Shown here: positions 36,722-49,011 of the stretch, piece after piece
Numbering within the stretch: position 1 is the first letter of the stretch
Layout: each line of letters starts with the position of its first letter
DNA from: Phyllostachys edulis
Taxonomy: Eukaryota > Streptophyta > Magnoliopsida > Poales > Poaceae
Reading direction: 5' to 3'
DNA: 64,000 bases
Assembly: GCA_036346405.1 (NCBI GenBank)
Contig: CM070548.1
Coordinates: 52,978,279-53,042,278, forward strand
The notes under the pieces: model-generated
Seen by the model: the letters and a program-made list of their open reading frames with translations, nothing else
What the model was told of the DNA's origin: nothing
Database searches by the model: none
Translations under genes and position numbers: made by a program

Positions 36722-37409
36722 CATTTGATTCAGACAAGCACACGTGAACTGATTTAATACATTAATTTTCTGTAGATAGCTTACCAGTCCACTCGAGATC
36801 TCTCAAATAAGAATTCAGCAAGCTAGCTGCCTCTGATCGATGATGTACCTTCTGACCATGGCAACTGTACTACACCTTGTTTTGGGTTATCTTGACAATT
36901 CATTTTAACTTGTTAATTTAACAACGCGAATTGGACTAAAATTAAGCTGGGTGATGATGACATCTCTCAAATGTATATGGTAGGCACAACCACCGGATCA
37001 ACCGATCGATTCATATATGACGGCAACGCTAATCTTGCCAAGATTCTGCACTAGAATTAATCAACTAGTATATAATACAAAGCTCCGACCTCGATCGATC
37101 GATCGATCGACGTGGACGGTTAAATTCGTGACAAAAATGTTGGCAATTAATTAATCCGTGTGTAGACTAACACCATTTCAACGCACTAAGCTCAGTCCTA
37201 TCTGCCCGCCGCCTGCTGCCACCGACGATCACAGGCCCCGGCGGCATCCTCTCTCCCAGTGCGCCCTCGCCCTCGTCCGCCGCTGCCTCGTGGCAAACGC
37301 CGTTTTGTTTTGTTTTTTAATCATCGATCTGACAAAGCCAATGGTTTTGAGTGGTATATGAAAAAAAACTAATGGATTGTGGCACATTTGTTTTGAATCA
37401 CACACACAC

Positions 37410-37417
<8 letters not shown>
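36722..37417. other. Intergenic, no gene recognised
   Basis: AT-rich sequence following the MULE. A GATCGATC run (37093-37110) is the only marked local pattern. A fragment near 37350 (GAGTGGTATATGAAA) resembles a Micron-like arm seen further on. Confidence 0.45.

Positions 37418-37497
<80 letters not shown>
37418..37497. repeat. (TA)40 microsatellite
   Basis: About 80 uninterrupted bases of alternating A and T directly left of a Micron-like element. Confidence 0.97.
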
Positions 37498-37502
<5 letters not shown>

Positions 37503-37863
37503 TTTCTACTATAGGAGTAGTTACTCCCACTTCGATATACCACTTAAAAAGAATTTGACATACTCCTTTATCACTTTGGGTATACTTATATACTAATTAT
37601 AAGATACTCCAATGCGAAACACATGAAAAATTTGCAAGAGAGTTCATAGTTTTTAGCATATTTTGTAAATACCTTCATATTCGCATATAAAAATGAGTAT
37701 GTCTAAAAAATTACACATACCACCCCTAAAAAAAGTGCAAATACCACAAAAATGGTCTTATATACTCGTATACTACACATACATACTCTCGGTTGCGCAA
37801 GATACTCCCTACGTTGTGAGATACAGAATAGGGAGTAACTACTTGAGAGTAGAAAAAAACTTC
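37498..37863. mobile_element. Micron-like element, copy 1 (diverged)
   Basis: Bounded by (TA)n on both sides. Its left arm (37517-37616: GTAGTTACTCCCACTTCGAT, then TATACCACTTAAA and ATTATAAGATACTCCAATG) matches the arms of the next element. The right end keeps only AGTAGTTACTCCC on the - strand. Micron is a known rice element inserted in (TA)n tracts; this identity is inferred from context and layout. Confidence 0.5.
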
Positions 37864-37876
37864 ATATATATATATA

Positions 37877-38786
<910 letters not shown>

Positions 38787-38831
38787 AGTTAGGCTTGTCC
38801 TATACCATTATGTGGTTGTGCATTTGTGGCT

Positions 38832-39409
38832 AAGGTAGTTAGGATCATGATCCAAGTCTTAAAGTCTTACGACTCTCTTAACCCACGACGCACTGTCGAT
38901 CCAAGTCTTATCACGATCCGATCCTACTCAAGGTCGGAGGATCGCGATCCTACTCTTAGAGTCTTACGGTTCTCTTAACCCACGACGACTGTCGATCCAA
39001 ATCTCTTTGTCGATCCTACTCGTAGAGACTTAGGGCAATTTTTTTAGAGGCCAGGCTTTGCGATATTTTGTTTTAGAGCAAAATTTGTTGATATTAATTT
39101 ACGAGAATGAAACTATAAATAAACAAGGAGCATGCAAAATATTGTATCGATGTGGTAATGCTAGTACAAATATCTATATTATGGCATGAGCAATCTTGAG
39201 CTTGATAATGATAAGCTATTTTTATTCTCGAGTATGTCTAGCTACTTTTAAGGAACATGCAAGTGGTAAACCATATAACAATTATACAAACTTATAGTAT
39301 AGATGTTAAATATGTGTATTTTTACAAATCCGTAGAATCGCCGATTCTACGATTCGATCCTACCGGAGGCAAATCGATCCGACTCGGGATCTCGACTCTA
39401 ACTACCTTG
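38832..39409 (-). mobile_element. TIR transposon with 9-bp duplication, short copy (578 bp)
   Basis: Begins AAGGTAGTTAGGATCATGATCC at 38832 and ends ..CTCTAACTACCTTG at 39409; about 18 of the first 22 end bases pair. Flanks TTTGTGGCT (38823-38831) and GTTGTGGCT (39410-39418) are a 9-bp duplication with one mismatch. It matches the 778-bp copy at 41394-42171 in opposite orientation. Motifs such as CGATCCTAC recur near the end. Non-coding; MULE-type by duplication length, though the inverted repeats are short. Confidence 0.82.
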
Positions 39410-39418
39410 GTTGTGGCT

Positions 39419-40187
39419 CAGTTCAATGGCGCATAAAATTAAGTTCTTAATTGATCAAGGCGAGACTGCCAAATTCTAACTAAGTCACGAAGATTCATAT
39501 ATCTCAATCACAAAGCTTCACCATATCACACAGTTCCACCACTCGGCTTAGTCTAAATCTTTTTTTCACCCTATTGATTAAGTACAACATATGCCATCAA
39601 CGAGTAATGACATACCTCACATAGTTTTACACAAAGTTCTATAATCACTTAGTCAAGTTTATAATTGCAACTCAAATGAAATGAATGACTCGTTGCATGG
39701 CTAAGCAAACTATTTGAATCTAATCTACCCACATTGGTGCTATGATAATACCAACTAATAACTAACCAATCTAGGGTGACAAAAGATCATGATAATACAA
39801 TAGGCAAGAGTGGATATAAACAAATTGGTATATAACTAATCCCAAAGTATTTAAATAAATACTTAAAGTAAAATGCAATAATTGAATCAAAGTATTTTTT
39901 GGAAAACTGGGTTCAACATGGTCAAAAGTACAACTTGCCTTGGAATAAGTCTTGGTACTGGTCTTGAGCTTGATCAACTCCTCCTTCCTCGAAACCTCCC
40001 GAAGTATTAACGTCTACTCGCAAACGAAGCAAATAAATAAAATAAATACAAAACAAAGAGATAACAAACTTCAAAAATTAATTAAAAATATCAGGAAAAT
40101 AGAGCTTGAATTTATATGAATTTAGAAATTTGAATGGGCTCAATCGGAGTTCGTATGAGGAAGAACAAGCTTTTTGGAAGATCTAAC
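39419..40187 (-). mobile_element. Split gypsy-type LTR, left part
   Basis: On the - strand the sequence here (TTTGCGAGTAGACGTTAATACTTCGG from about 40023) aligns with 2185-2450 of the first LTR in the window. The right part of the same LTR is at 56215-57612; the Tat retrotransposon sits between. The left boundary is lost near the microsatellites at 38.79 kb, and the 578-bp transposon interrupts it. Confidence 0.72.
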
Positions 40188-40911
40188 TAACGAGGATTAA
40201 ATATCTAAATATTTATTTAATACTTAATTAAAGACCGCACGTCCTTCGTGGTCGTAACCCCTAAGGCTAACGACCCCCTGGTAGTGAGGATTCTAGAGGT
40301 TACATTGTGGGTACCCTGGTCGGACGAAGTCCTGTACCTTATCCCCGACTATGTGACTGCTCGTAGAAGCAATGAACTGGTACCTAGATTCGATTCCAAG
40401 TATATTCCTTACTGTGTGATGACTGGAATACATGTCATATTTATTCCAAACCACGCGACGCTTTATAGTCCTAAGTCACTGACAATAACCACTATATAGT
40501 TGTATCTCCCACTGACATCAAATACTGGTTAGTTGGTTTTTTCATCAACTACCACCATTCCTTCGACCGGACGCGACACTTCCAAAGGGCGCCTCTTCCA
40601 GGATTAACTGCCACCACTTCATCAGTTATTTAAAGGAGAATACAACCTACAACAAGGACACGATCTACAACCACATCAGGATCAAAGGAGACGAGACCTA
40701 GCGATCGGAGAAGATATACAAGCAATTGTATATGATCTGAAGCTTAGTACACCACATTCTCAGTGTAATTAGGACTAGTCCACAGCCTTGTCCAAGGCAC
40801 CCCTATAAAGATCCAGTTCATTGTAATAAAGAGCAATCCCATTTACACCCAATAACTCTTAGCCATTTTCCTCTATTTTATTTCGTAAGATCGGCGACTC
40901 GATCGTCGACA
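40188..40911 (+). mobile_element. Tat element 5' LTR
   Basis: Starts TAACGAGGATTAAATATC (the TG end mutated to TA) and ends ..GATCGTCGACA. Contains ATTTAAAGGAG near 40628-40638 as a TATA-like box. It aligns with 55499-56214. Confidence 0.9.
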
Positions 40912-41393
40912 GCTGACACTAATCGTGGGGAGAAAGGCGTTGAGTTCTTGAAGATTACTTCGTTTAAGCAATCCTCATTCACTTTTCTTCGCTCCATCAT
41001 CGCTCATGCGATCATGGCAAGGACATGGGATGAGGAAAATTGGTTCGACTTGATGGACTACTGTAACCTCGACATGGACGCATGCATCCACACCATGAAA
41101 CATGTCACAATATCATCATCATCCTCTTCCACTGCCAGCTTGCCACTTGCTGAGACCAACGAGATCGACCATCCGTGGTGTTCCCAGAGGAATCAGTCAT
41201 TCTGACCAGTTCGGAATGTCCAAACACCTCTGCAAGCCCAGTTCTTCCGACTGGCAAGAATGACGACAAAAGCCCTATGCTGCGATCAGAGGGTCAATGT
41301 ACTCTTGATATGGTTATAGGCGACCAGTATTCGCCAACATGTATTCCGGGGGCTAACCGACATGTGGTGAGGGTGTCAATAAAGTTACCATCC

Positions 41394-42171
41394 AAGGTAG
41401 TCAGAGTCGAGATCCCAAGTCAGATCGATTTGCCTCCAGTAGGATCGAATCGTAGTATCGAATTGTAGAATCGGCGATTCTACGGATTTGTAAAAATACA
41501 CATATTTAACATCTATACTATAAGTTTGTATGATTCTTATAAGGTTTACCACTTACTTATTACCAAAAAGGGCAAAACACTTCTTATCACACAAATGAAA
41601 AGCATAATGGTATGCGACATGATGGGTGATATAGTTCGAACTACTGAGGAGAACGACTAATGGCCTTGACTAGTTTACTACAATTAATGAGAAATGTTCA
41701 CAAGTTTTGTAAATCAATATCTAATTGCAACGCTCTTGCATGTTCCTTAAAAGCGACTAGACATACTACAGGAATAAAAATAGCTTATCATTATCAAGCT
41801 CAAGATTGCTCATGTCATAACTCATAATATAGATATTTGTAGTAGCATTGCCACACTGATATAATATTTTGCATGCTCCTTATTTATTTATAGTTTCAAT
41901 CTCAGAAATTAATATCAACAAATTTTGCTGTAAAACAAAACATCAGCAAAGCCGGGCCTCTAAAAAAAATTGCAAAAAAAAAATTTGCAAAAAAAAAATT
42001 ACGACTCTACCACGATTCTACTTTGCGATTCTACACGATTCTACCCTTTGGATCGTGACTCTATCACGATTCTACCTGATTCCGATCCACAGTGCGATCT
42101 AGATCGACAGGCCGTCGTTGGATCGTAGAATCGTACGACTTTACGAGTAGGATCACGATTTTAACTACCTT
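41394..42171 (+). mobile_element. TIR transposon with 9-bp duplication, long copy (778 bp)
   Basis: Begins CAAGGTAGTCAGAGTCGAGATCC at 41394 and ends ..GATTTTAACTACCTT at 42171. A perfect 9-bp duplication GTTACCATC is at 41385-41393 and 42172-42180. The right subterminal region holds many copies of CGATTCTAC (42000-42160). The 578-bp copy at 38832 lacks about 200 internal bases present here. It interrupts the ORF region upstream of gag in the Tat element. No coding capacity. Confidence 0.9.
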
Positions 42172-42727
42172 GTTACCATCGGTCGAAGGCCAAGTAGGCA
42201 TGGTAAAACTCAGCATACGGTAGGCAATCCACCGGATCAGGCTGAGTCCAACACAAAGCCCACCGGACGTGGTAATCTCCGACCGCTCCCCATCATGGAG
42301 GCTCTTTGCCGAAGCATTGGGAGGCTCTCCCTTAGTTACGACGTGAGCTTGTTGGAGGACTGTTGTTGGAGGCACGAGGTTAATGCAATCAGAGATACTA
42401 ATCAAGATACCATGCACAATCCTCCATAGCTTAATCCGCCACTCAAGCACCAAATACTAGAGGTAACCGAACTGATGGACATTGATCAGTTAATTCACCT
42501 GTTTCTACCCCACAACGCATGAGGGGTCGAACAGGACAACCCGTAAGGTCGGAGGGAAATTCGACTCATCGAACACCTTCTGCTAGCAGGAATCCTCCAA
42601 GACATTCGGTAACGATTCAAACTTGCAACGAGTTCGTGACATTCTGAATAACCCAAATCCTACTCTAGCAAAGACTCCAGGTTATGTTCAACTTGCAGGG
42701 TGGGTATCGGAGATCCTCTAATAGACC

Positions 42728-43921
42728 ATGCAATGCATAGAAATGTACCGGGAGCAAAGGAACTTGCAAAGTCACACTATGACTTCTTCCGAGCGCTCCT
42801 CCCTCAGTAGAGGACAATATGGTCGGACGGCGGACCGATCGATACCTAGGCCTCCTCGAAGATTCCAACAAGGGAGTCACGAGGGAAGACGACTCTTTCT
42901 TGAAGCCACTCCTCCCCCTCGTCAAGAGGAGCGACCACTTGCCTCGAGTGATCTTCGACATCGCCTAAACCAGGCAGTCGGTCAAAGACGTTTTTCCAAT
43001 GTCCATGACTGGATTGAGACACCAGATGCTCGGTATGCTAATATGAGGAATCGGTCCCCAACCGACTACAATCCGGCTCCTTTTCAAAGAAGGCGCCACA
43101 ACTCTATTATGGGCTGTCGAGCATTCTTGGCAGGTCTCCAAGCAGTTCGTTGGCCGGACAGGTTCCGTCTAGCCAACATAGAGGAGTTCAATGGGACCCA
43201 AAATCCATTAGAATTTCTCTAGATCTATACTACCACCATCAAAGTTGTTGGTGTTAATGACAACGTGATGGCAAAATACTTTCCCACAGTCCTTGAAGGA
43301 TCTGCCCGGTCTTGGTTGCTCAACCTATCGGTCGGGTCAATTTACACTTGGGAGCAGCTTTGCGACTTATTGATCGCCAATTTTCAAGGGACGTACGACC
43401 ACCCTGGAAAGGAGGATGATCTTCATTGGATGAGGCAGGAACCAAATGAGACTATTCGTCAATACATAAAGAGGTTCATCCAGGTCCGTAACTCTATCCT
43501 AGAGATCGCAAACTCATCTGTTATTTAGGCTTTTAAAGCAGGATTGAGAAATCAAAGGTTTACAGAGGATATTGCAATGAATCCTCCACGAACGACCGTC
43601 GAACTTTTCGACATGGCCGATAAGTATGCGGCCGCCAGTGAGGCGGTTGAGTGGAGCAAAGCCATCGATCGAAAAGAGAAGATCCCTCAACCTAGCTTGG
43701 ATAAACCAAAGAAGAAATATAATAAGGCTCTCAATGGTAAGAAGAATTGCAAGCCTGACAATAAGGAGGTCCTTGCAATCCCTAAAAAGTTTACCAAGGG
43801 CAAGAAAGATTTTTCCGATTGGAACAAGGCAAAAGCCCCGATCGATGAATACAAAAAGAACAAGAAGTGGTGTCCACTTCACCAGGCGACAGGGCATGAT
43901 ATGCGCAATTGCCGAGCCTAA
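42728..43921 (+). pseudogene. Tat element gag
   Basis: Reads GRQYGRTADR-like basic N-terminal sequence, then the gag core: FRLANIEEFNGTQNPLEFL, a TAG at 43220-43222 where Gln is expected, VLEGSARSWLLNL (about 43290) and LIANFQGTYDHP; a second TAG at 43526-43528; and MADKYAAASEA (about 43612). It ends with the knuckle-like CPLHQATGHDMRNC near 43870-43915 and a TAA at 43919-43921. The stops and one frame change make it non-functional. Gag would form the particle around element RNA. Confidence 0.85.
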
Positions 43922-44056
43922 CAAACGAAGCTGGAGGAGTATTATTCAGGTAAAAGTCCCTTCCCTTTCGTACAAGAGCTTGGAGAACCAAGCTCTAAGA
44001 AGGACAAAGATGATGATGAAGAAATAGAGTACTAGGAGCCACAACACACTATTGAT

Positions 44057-46654
44057 ATGATCTTTGGCAGATCCTCCTCGTACGAATCAAGACGTCATCT
44101 GAAGACCATGGAGCGGGAAGTGAACCTCGCCGAATCTTCGATCACCATCAAGCCATCCAGGTGGTCAGAGACAGTTATCTCCTTCAGTAAAGAAGACTGC
44201 TCCATCCCGTCAACTCGACCGGGTAGGTTTCCTGTTATTGCAGAACCTACAATTAATAATTGCAAAGTTAATCGAGTTATGATAGATGGTGGTAGTTCTT
44301 TAAATATCTTGGTTACGGGAGCATAGGAAGAAATACAAATTCCCAGGTGGAAAGTAAAGCCTGTGAAATATGCCTTCCATGGCATAGTTCAAGGATCTAC
44401 TGCTAAATCGATAGGGCGGCTCTCCCTACCGGTTACGTTCGGAAGGCCAGATAACTTCCGAACAGAAAAGATTCCATTTGATGTAGTGGATTTCGAAACT
44501 GCATACAATAGAATTCTTGGTTGTCCGGTATTGGCAAAGTTCCTAATAGCTACCCATTACAGCTATCAGAGTTTAAAAATGCTAGGACCAAGAGGTGTCA
44601 TTACAGTTCGAGGGGATAGAAAGATGGCATATGCGTGTGATCGAAAATCCCTAGAACTGGTCGATGAACTTCTGACCAGGGATACTAATCCACCTTTCAC
44701 GCAGGTCAAGCATTCGAGACCAAAGATGGCGCCAAAACATTTCGACCAGACCAAGGAGGTTCCACTCGACAAAGGCGCTTCTTCGAAAAGCATCAAAATG
44801 TCATCTAGGTTAGAAAATGCTAATGCATCTACCCAAAAGGTACTGGTCGGGGCAGGACTCAATCCTAAATAAGAAGAGTCACTCGTCTCCTTTCTCCGAG
44901 CAAACTTGGATGTATTCGCCTGGCAGGCATCCGATATGCTCAAAGTCCACAGGGAGGTGATCGAGGATAGGTTAGCTCTCCAGTCTGATAAAAAATTGGT
45001 CAAGCAGGAGCTAAGGCACTTTGCACCAGATCGGAAGTAGGCAATCTGGTCAGAGATCGACAAGCTTCTTAAGGCTAGATTTATTCGTGAAGTCGACCAC
45101 CCAGAGTGGCTCGCTAATCCTGTAATGGTTAGAAAGAGTAATGGGAAATGGAGAATGTGTATTGATTTCACAAATCTCAATAAAGCTTGTTTGAAGGATG
45201 ACTTTCCCCTTTCACGTATTGATCAACTTGTAGACTCTACTTCCGGATGTGGGTTGTTAAGTTTTTTGGATGCATATTCAGGGTACCACTAGACTAATAT
45301 GAGTAAAGATGATGAAGAGAAAACTTCCTTCATCACTCCATATGGCACTTATTGCTATGTTAAGATGTCATTTGGTCTCAAAAATGCTGGTGCAACCTTT
45401 CAGAGGTTAATGCAAAAAAAAACCTTTAATTCTCAGATAGGTTGAAATCTAGAAGCCTACGTTGATGACTTGGTTGTGAAAAACATCAATGCTAGTGATC
45501 ATATTTCCAACCTACACGAAACTTTCAATAACTTAAGAAGGTATAACCTTAAGTTAAATCCAGAAAAGTGTGTGTTCGGAGCTTCCTCTAGAAAGCTTAT
45601 TGGATTCCTAGTTTTGGCTAGAGGAATTGAAGCAAACTCAGCCAAAATATCGGCCATCGACCCGATGCACCCTCCGACCATAAAGAAAGAAGTCCAAAAA
45701 CTAACCAACTGTATAGCAGCGCTAAGCCATTTCATAACACTGTTAGGGGAAAAAGAATTACCTTTCTTTAAGCTTTTTCGAAAACATGAAAGTTTTGAAT
45801 GGACTAAAAATGCAAATGATGCCTTTGAGGAGCTCAAGAAGTACCTTATGAATGCCTCCATCTTAGTATTTCCAAGATCGGGAGAAACATTGCTGATATA
45901 CGTGGCTGCAACGCCACAAGCAGTCAGTGCTATACTGGTCGTTGAGTGTGACAACATCCAACGACTAGTATATTACGTAAGGGAAGTCTTACATGGACCA
46001 TTGGAATGACATCCACAGGTACAAAAGTTGCTATACGGTCTCCTTATGGCTTCAAGAAAACTAAGGCATTATTTTCAGGCCCACAGAGTGGTCGTACCTA
46101 CTGGATATCCCCTTGGTCAAGTTCTCAGCAATAGGGAATCATAAGGACGAATAGCAAAATGGGCGGTCGAACTTGGGGCGTTCGACCTCCATTTCATCTC
46201 ACGAACAACAATCAAGTCCCAGGCTTTAGCAGAATTCATTGCTGATTGGACGAACCCTAAACCCACCCAAGGGGCCAAGTACGAACACGAAGAAGAGTGG
46301 ACAATATACTTTGACGGCTCCTTAATGCTCAAGGGCTTGGGAGTTGGAGTTGTCTTGATATCCCCTATTGGAGAACACCTCAAATACGCCAGTCAATTAA
46401 ACTTTCCTGCTACAAACAATGTGGCAGAATACAAAGGTTTACTAGTAGGACTCCGAGCAGTCAGAGCGCTCGGGATTCGTATATTACTAGTAAAAGGCGA
46501 TTCTCAATTAGTAGCGAATCAAGTCGGGAAAGAGTATCAATGCTCAAGTCCCAATATGCCATCTTATTTGGTGGAAGTACGGAAACTCGAAAAGCACTTA
46601 TTTGGTTTCCATATCCAACATATTCCTAGAAAGAAAAACTTTCTGGCAGACTAG
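44057..46654 (+). pseudogene. Tat element protease, reverse transcriptase and RNase H
   Basis: The protease active site is at DGGSSLNIL (44285 on). Reverse transcriptase follows: FIREVDHPEWLANPVMVRK (about 45090), CIDFTNLNKACLKDDFPL, SFLDAYSGYH (about 45270) with a TAG at 45290-45292, TPYGTYCYVKMSFGLKNAG, a TGA at 45443-45445, and the catalytic YVDDLVV (45458 on). RNase H: YFDGS at 46309-46323 and NVAEYKGLLVGLRA (about 46420). The in-frame stops are mainly where CAG or CGA is expected. Not functional. Confidence 0.88.
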
Positions 46655-47099
46655 TTGACACTGATGGCTTCTACAAGATCATCTGTCTCGCCTAGAGTTT
46701 TTCTTGAGCAACTCGATCACCCTCGGCGGTCGAGCATTCCGAGGATATAGATGCTCCACTGGAGGTCATATAGCTCGATCCCAGTAGTGATTGGATGACA
46801 TCGATCTACAATTATCATTAGCATGACAAACTTACTGAAGACGATGTAGAGGCTGATCATACAGCTCGAAAAGGCAAATCATACACTCTGATCGAAAGTA
46901 CCCTTTATAAACGGGGAGCTCAGAAAGTGTTGATGAGATACATATCTTAAGTGGATGGTATTAAGTTATTATCAATATACAAGGAGGAGTCTGTGTAGCA
47001 CATCATTCCTACAGAACTCTGGTCGGTAAAGCCTTCACACAAGGATACTACTAGCCAACTACCCTTCATGATGCAAAAGAACTTGTGACGAACTGCGTA

Positions 47100-47943
47100 T
47101 AATATCAATTTCATAATCGACAAGTACATCAGCAGGCACAAGCTTTGCAAACAATACCTCTTTCTTGGCCTTTTGCAACCTTGGGACTAGACATTCTGGG
47201 AACTTTCCCAAAGGCACCCGGGGGCTTTGAGTTCCTTTTTGTAATGATTGATACATTCACAAAATGGATAGAAACCAAGCCAATTGTTAAAACAACAACT
47301 GAGGCTGCCGAGAGGTTCCTCACAAAAAAATGTGATAAGATGATTTGACATACACAGTCGTATAATCACAGATAACGGTACCCAGTTCTAGAGCAGAAGT
47401 TTTCAGGAATTCTGCGAAGATCATGGTATCAAAATACATTTCGCTACCATGGCTCATCCGTAGAGTAACGGAGCAGTCGAGCGAGCTAATGGCATAATAA
47501 TGCAAGGAGTGAAACGCTGAGTGTTCGACTAGTTAACACAATAGTCAGGAACTTGGGTTCAAGAACTTCCTTCTGTGTTATGGACCGTTCAAACCACGAC
47601 CAATAGTGCGACCGGTGAAACGCCATTCTTTCCAGTTTATGGTGTTGAAGCCATGCTTCCATCGGAACTGAAAATTGGCTCTGGTCGAACTGATTGTTTT
47701 AATGAAAATGATCAAGAAGAACGACGACTCGACGACATCAATTTTCTTGAAGAACGATGTAACAAAGCCCTCATACGATCGGTAGTTTACGAACAAGTCA
47801 TGAGAAGGTACAACAGTCGTAAGGTGCAACCTCGCAGCCTAGCTATAGGTGATCTGGTTCTCAGAAAAATTCAGAGCCAAGTAAATTGCAATAAACTTTC
47901 ACCAAAATGGGAAGGTCCATACACTGTGGTCGAAGTCACCTGA
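47100..47943 (+). pseudogene. Tat element integrase
   Basis: Core blocks: WPFATLGLDILGTFP (about 47165, first catalytic Asp) and FLFVMIDTFTKWIETKP; then HP-stop-SNGAVERANG (TAG at 47462-47464 where Gln is usual), which holds the catalytic Glu region; GETPFFPVYGVEAMLP (about 47610); and the C-terminal GDLVLRKIQ and LSPKWEGPYTVVEV, ending with a TGA at 47941-47943. Integrase inserts the DNA copy into the host genome. Several stops make it dead. Confidence 0.88.
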
Positions 47944-49011
47944 CCTGGTTCGGTACGACTAGCCATGTTAGACGGGCATGTTATGTCGAATTCTCGGAAC
48001 ATTGATCAATTGTGTAAGTTCTATGTATAAATATACTTTACATTTTTTCAATTTCAATAAAGATTCTTTTTTTCTTTATTTTCCGATGAGTGCTGTTATT
48101 TATATTTCGATTATCCATTCCTGGTTAAATACTATTGTTGTCTCAGTCATCAGAGAAGATCAAATTGCACTCCGACATCCTTCTAAAGGATACCTTTTAC
48201 TTATCGGTTTTGACACGGTTGTCAAACGTCACAAGGGTCCATATCGTGACCATCATAGAGATGGCTCTCACGAGCGACCACACACTCTTTTCTCAAAGAA
48301 GAAAACAAGTAAAAGGAGCATCAAACAAGCAACTATATATAGTTACTTGCATGCTTAGAGATCACAAGACTTTCTTTCTTTATTTCAACATTCTGTTCTT
48401 CTCTTGTTCTTGCAACTAGTCAAAATACGGAAAGCCTCCTAGTCGAAATCTTTCCTCTCTACATGTGGTCCTACCCACTAGAAAGAGTTTCCTAGTGACG
48501 GTCCTTTTCTTATGATCTTTGCTACCGGTCGAAACCTGAGAACGAATACGATTTGCGAAGTGACAATCATGTCTTTGATCCTTAGCAACCTTTACAACCA
48601 GCTTGGAAAATGTGTATAAATAAGAGCACTTATCATTTTTTTTGCATACATTTTTGCATCATTTGTTATCATCAGTACAACTCTTATGATATCTTACAAC
48701 CACACAATGCACTACATGGTATTTCGATTATGGAAATAAATCTAATATTAGTCGAAGTCATACACTTGTTCCGAACAAATTGATTTCCTAGTGTAAGTTA
48801 GATGATTTCAACAACATAATCAGTGCATACTTTATACAGTGGTCATGAAAAGTGCTCTTTTTCCTTAAATCTACTTCCTTAGTAAGTCTTTCTACTAAAC
48901 AAGCAGTCGGGGGCTAGAAAATATATGAGTACTCAAAGTAAGAGATAAACATAAATTTTACTGATGACAAAAGGTAAGTTTTTTACATTTACAATTCTAT
49001 ATTACATCTTT
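47944..49011. other. Tat element spacer between integrase and antisense ORF
   Basis: AT-rich, non-coding on both strands as far as can be seen. It separates the sense pol from the 3' end of the antisense gene. Confidence 0.6.
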
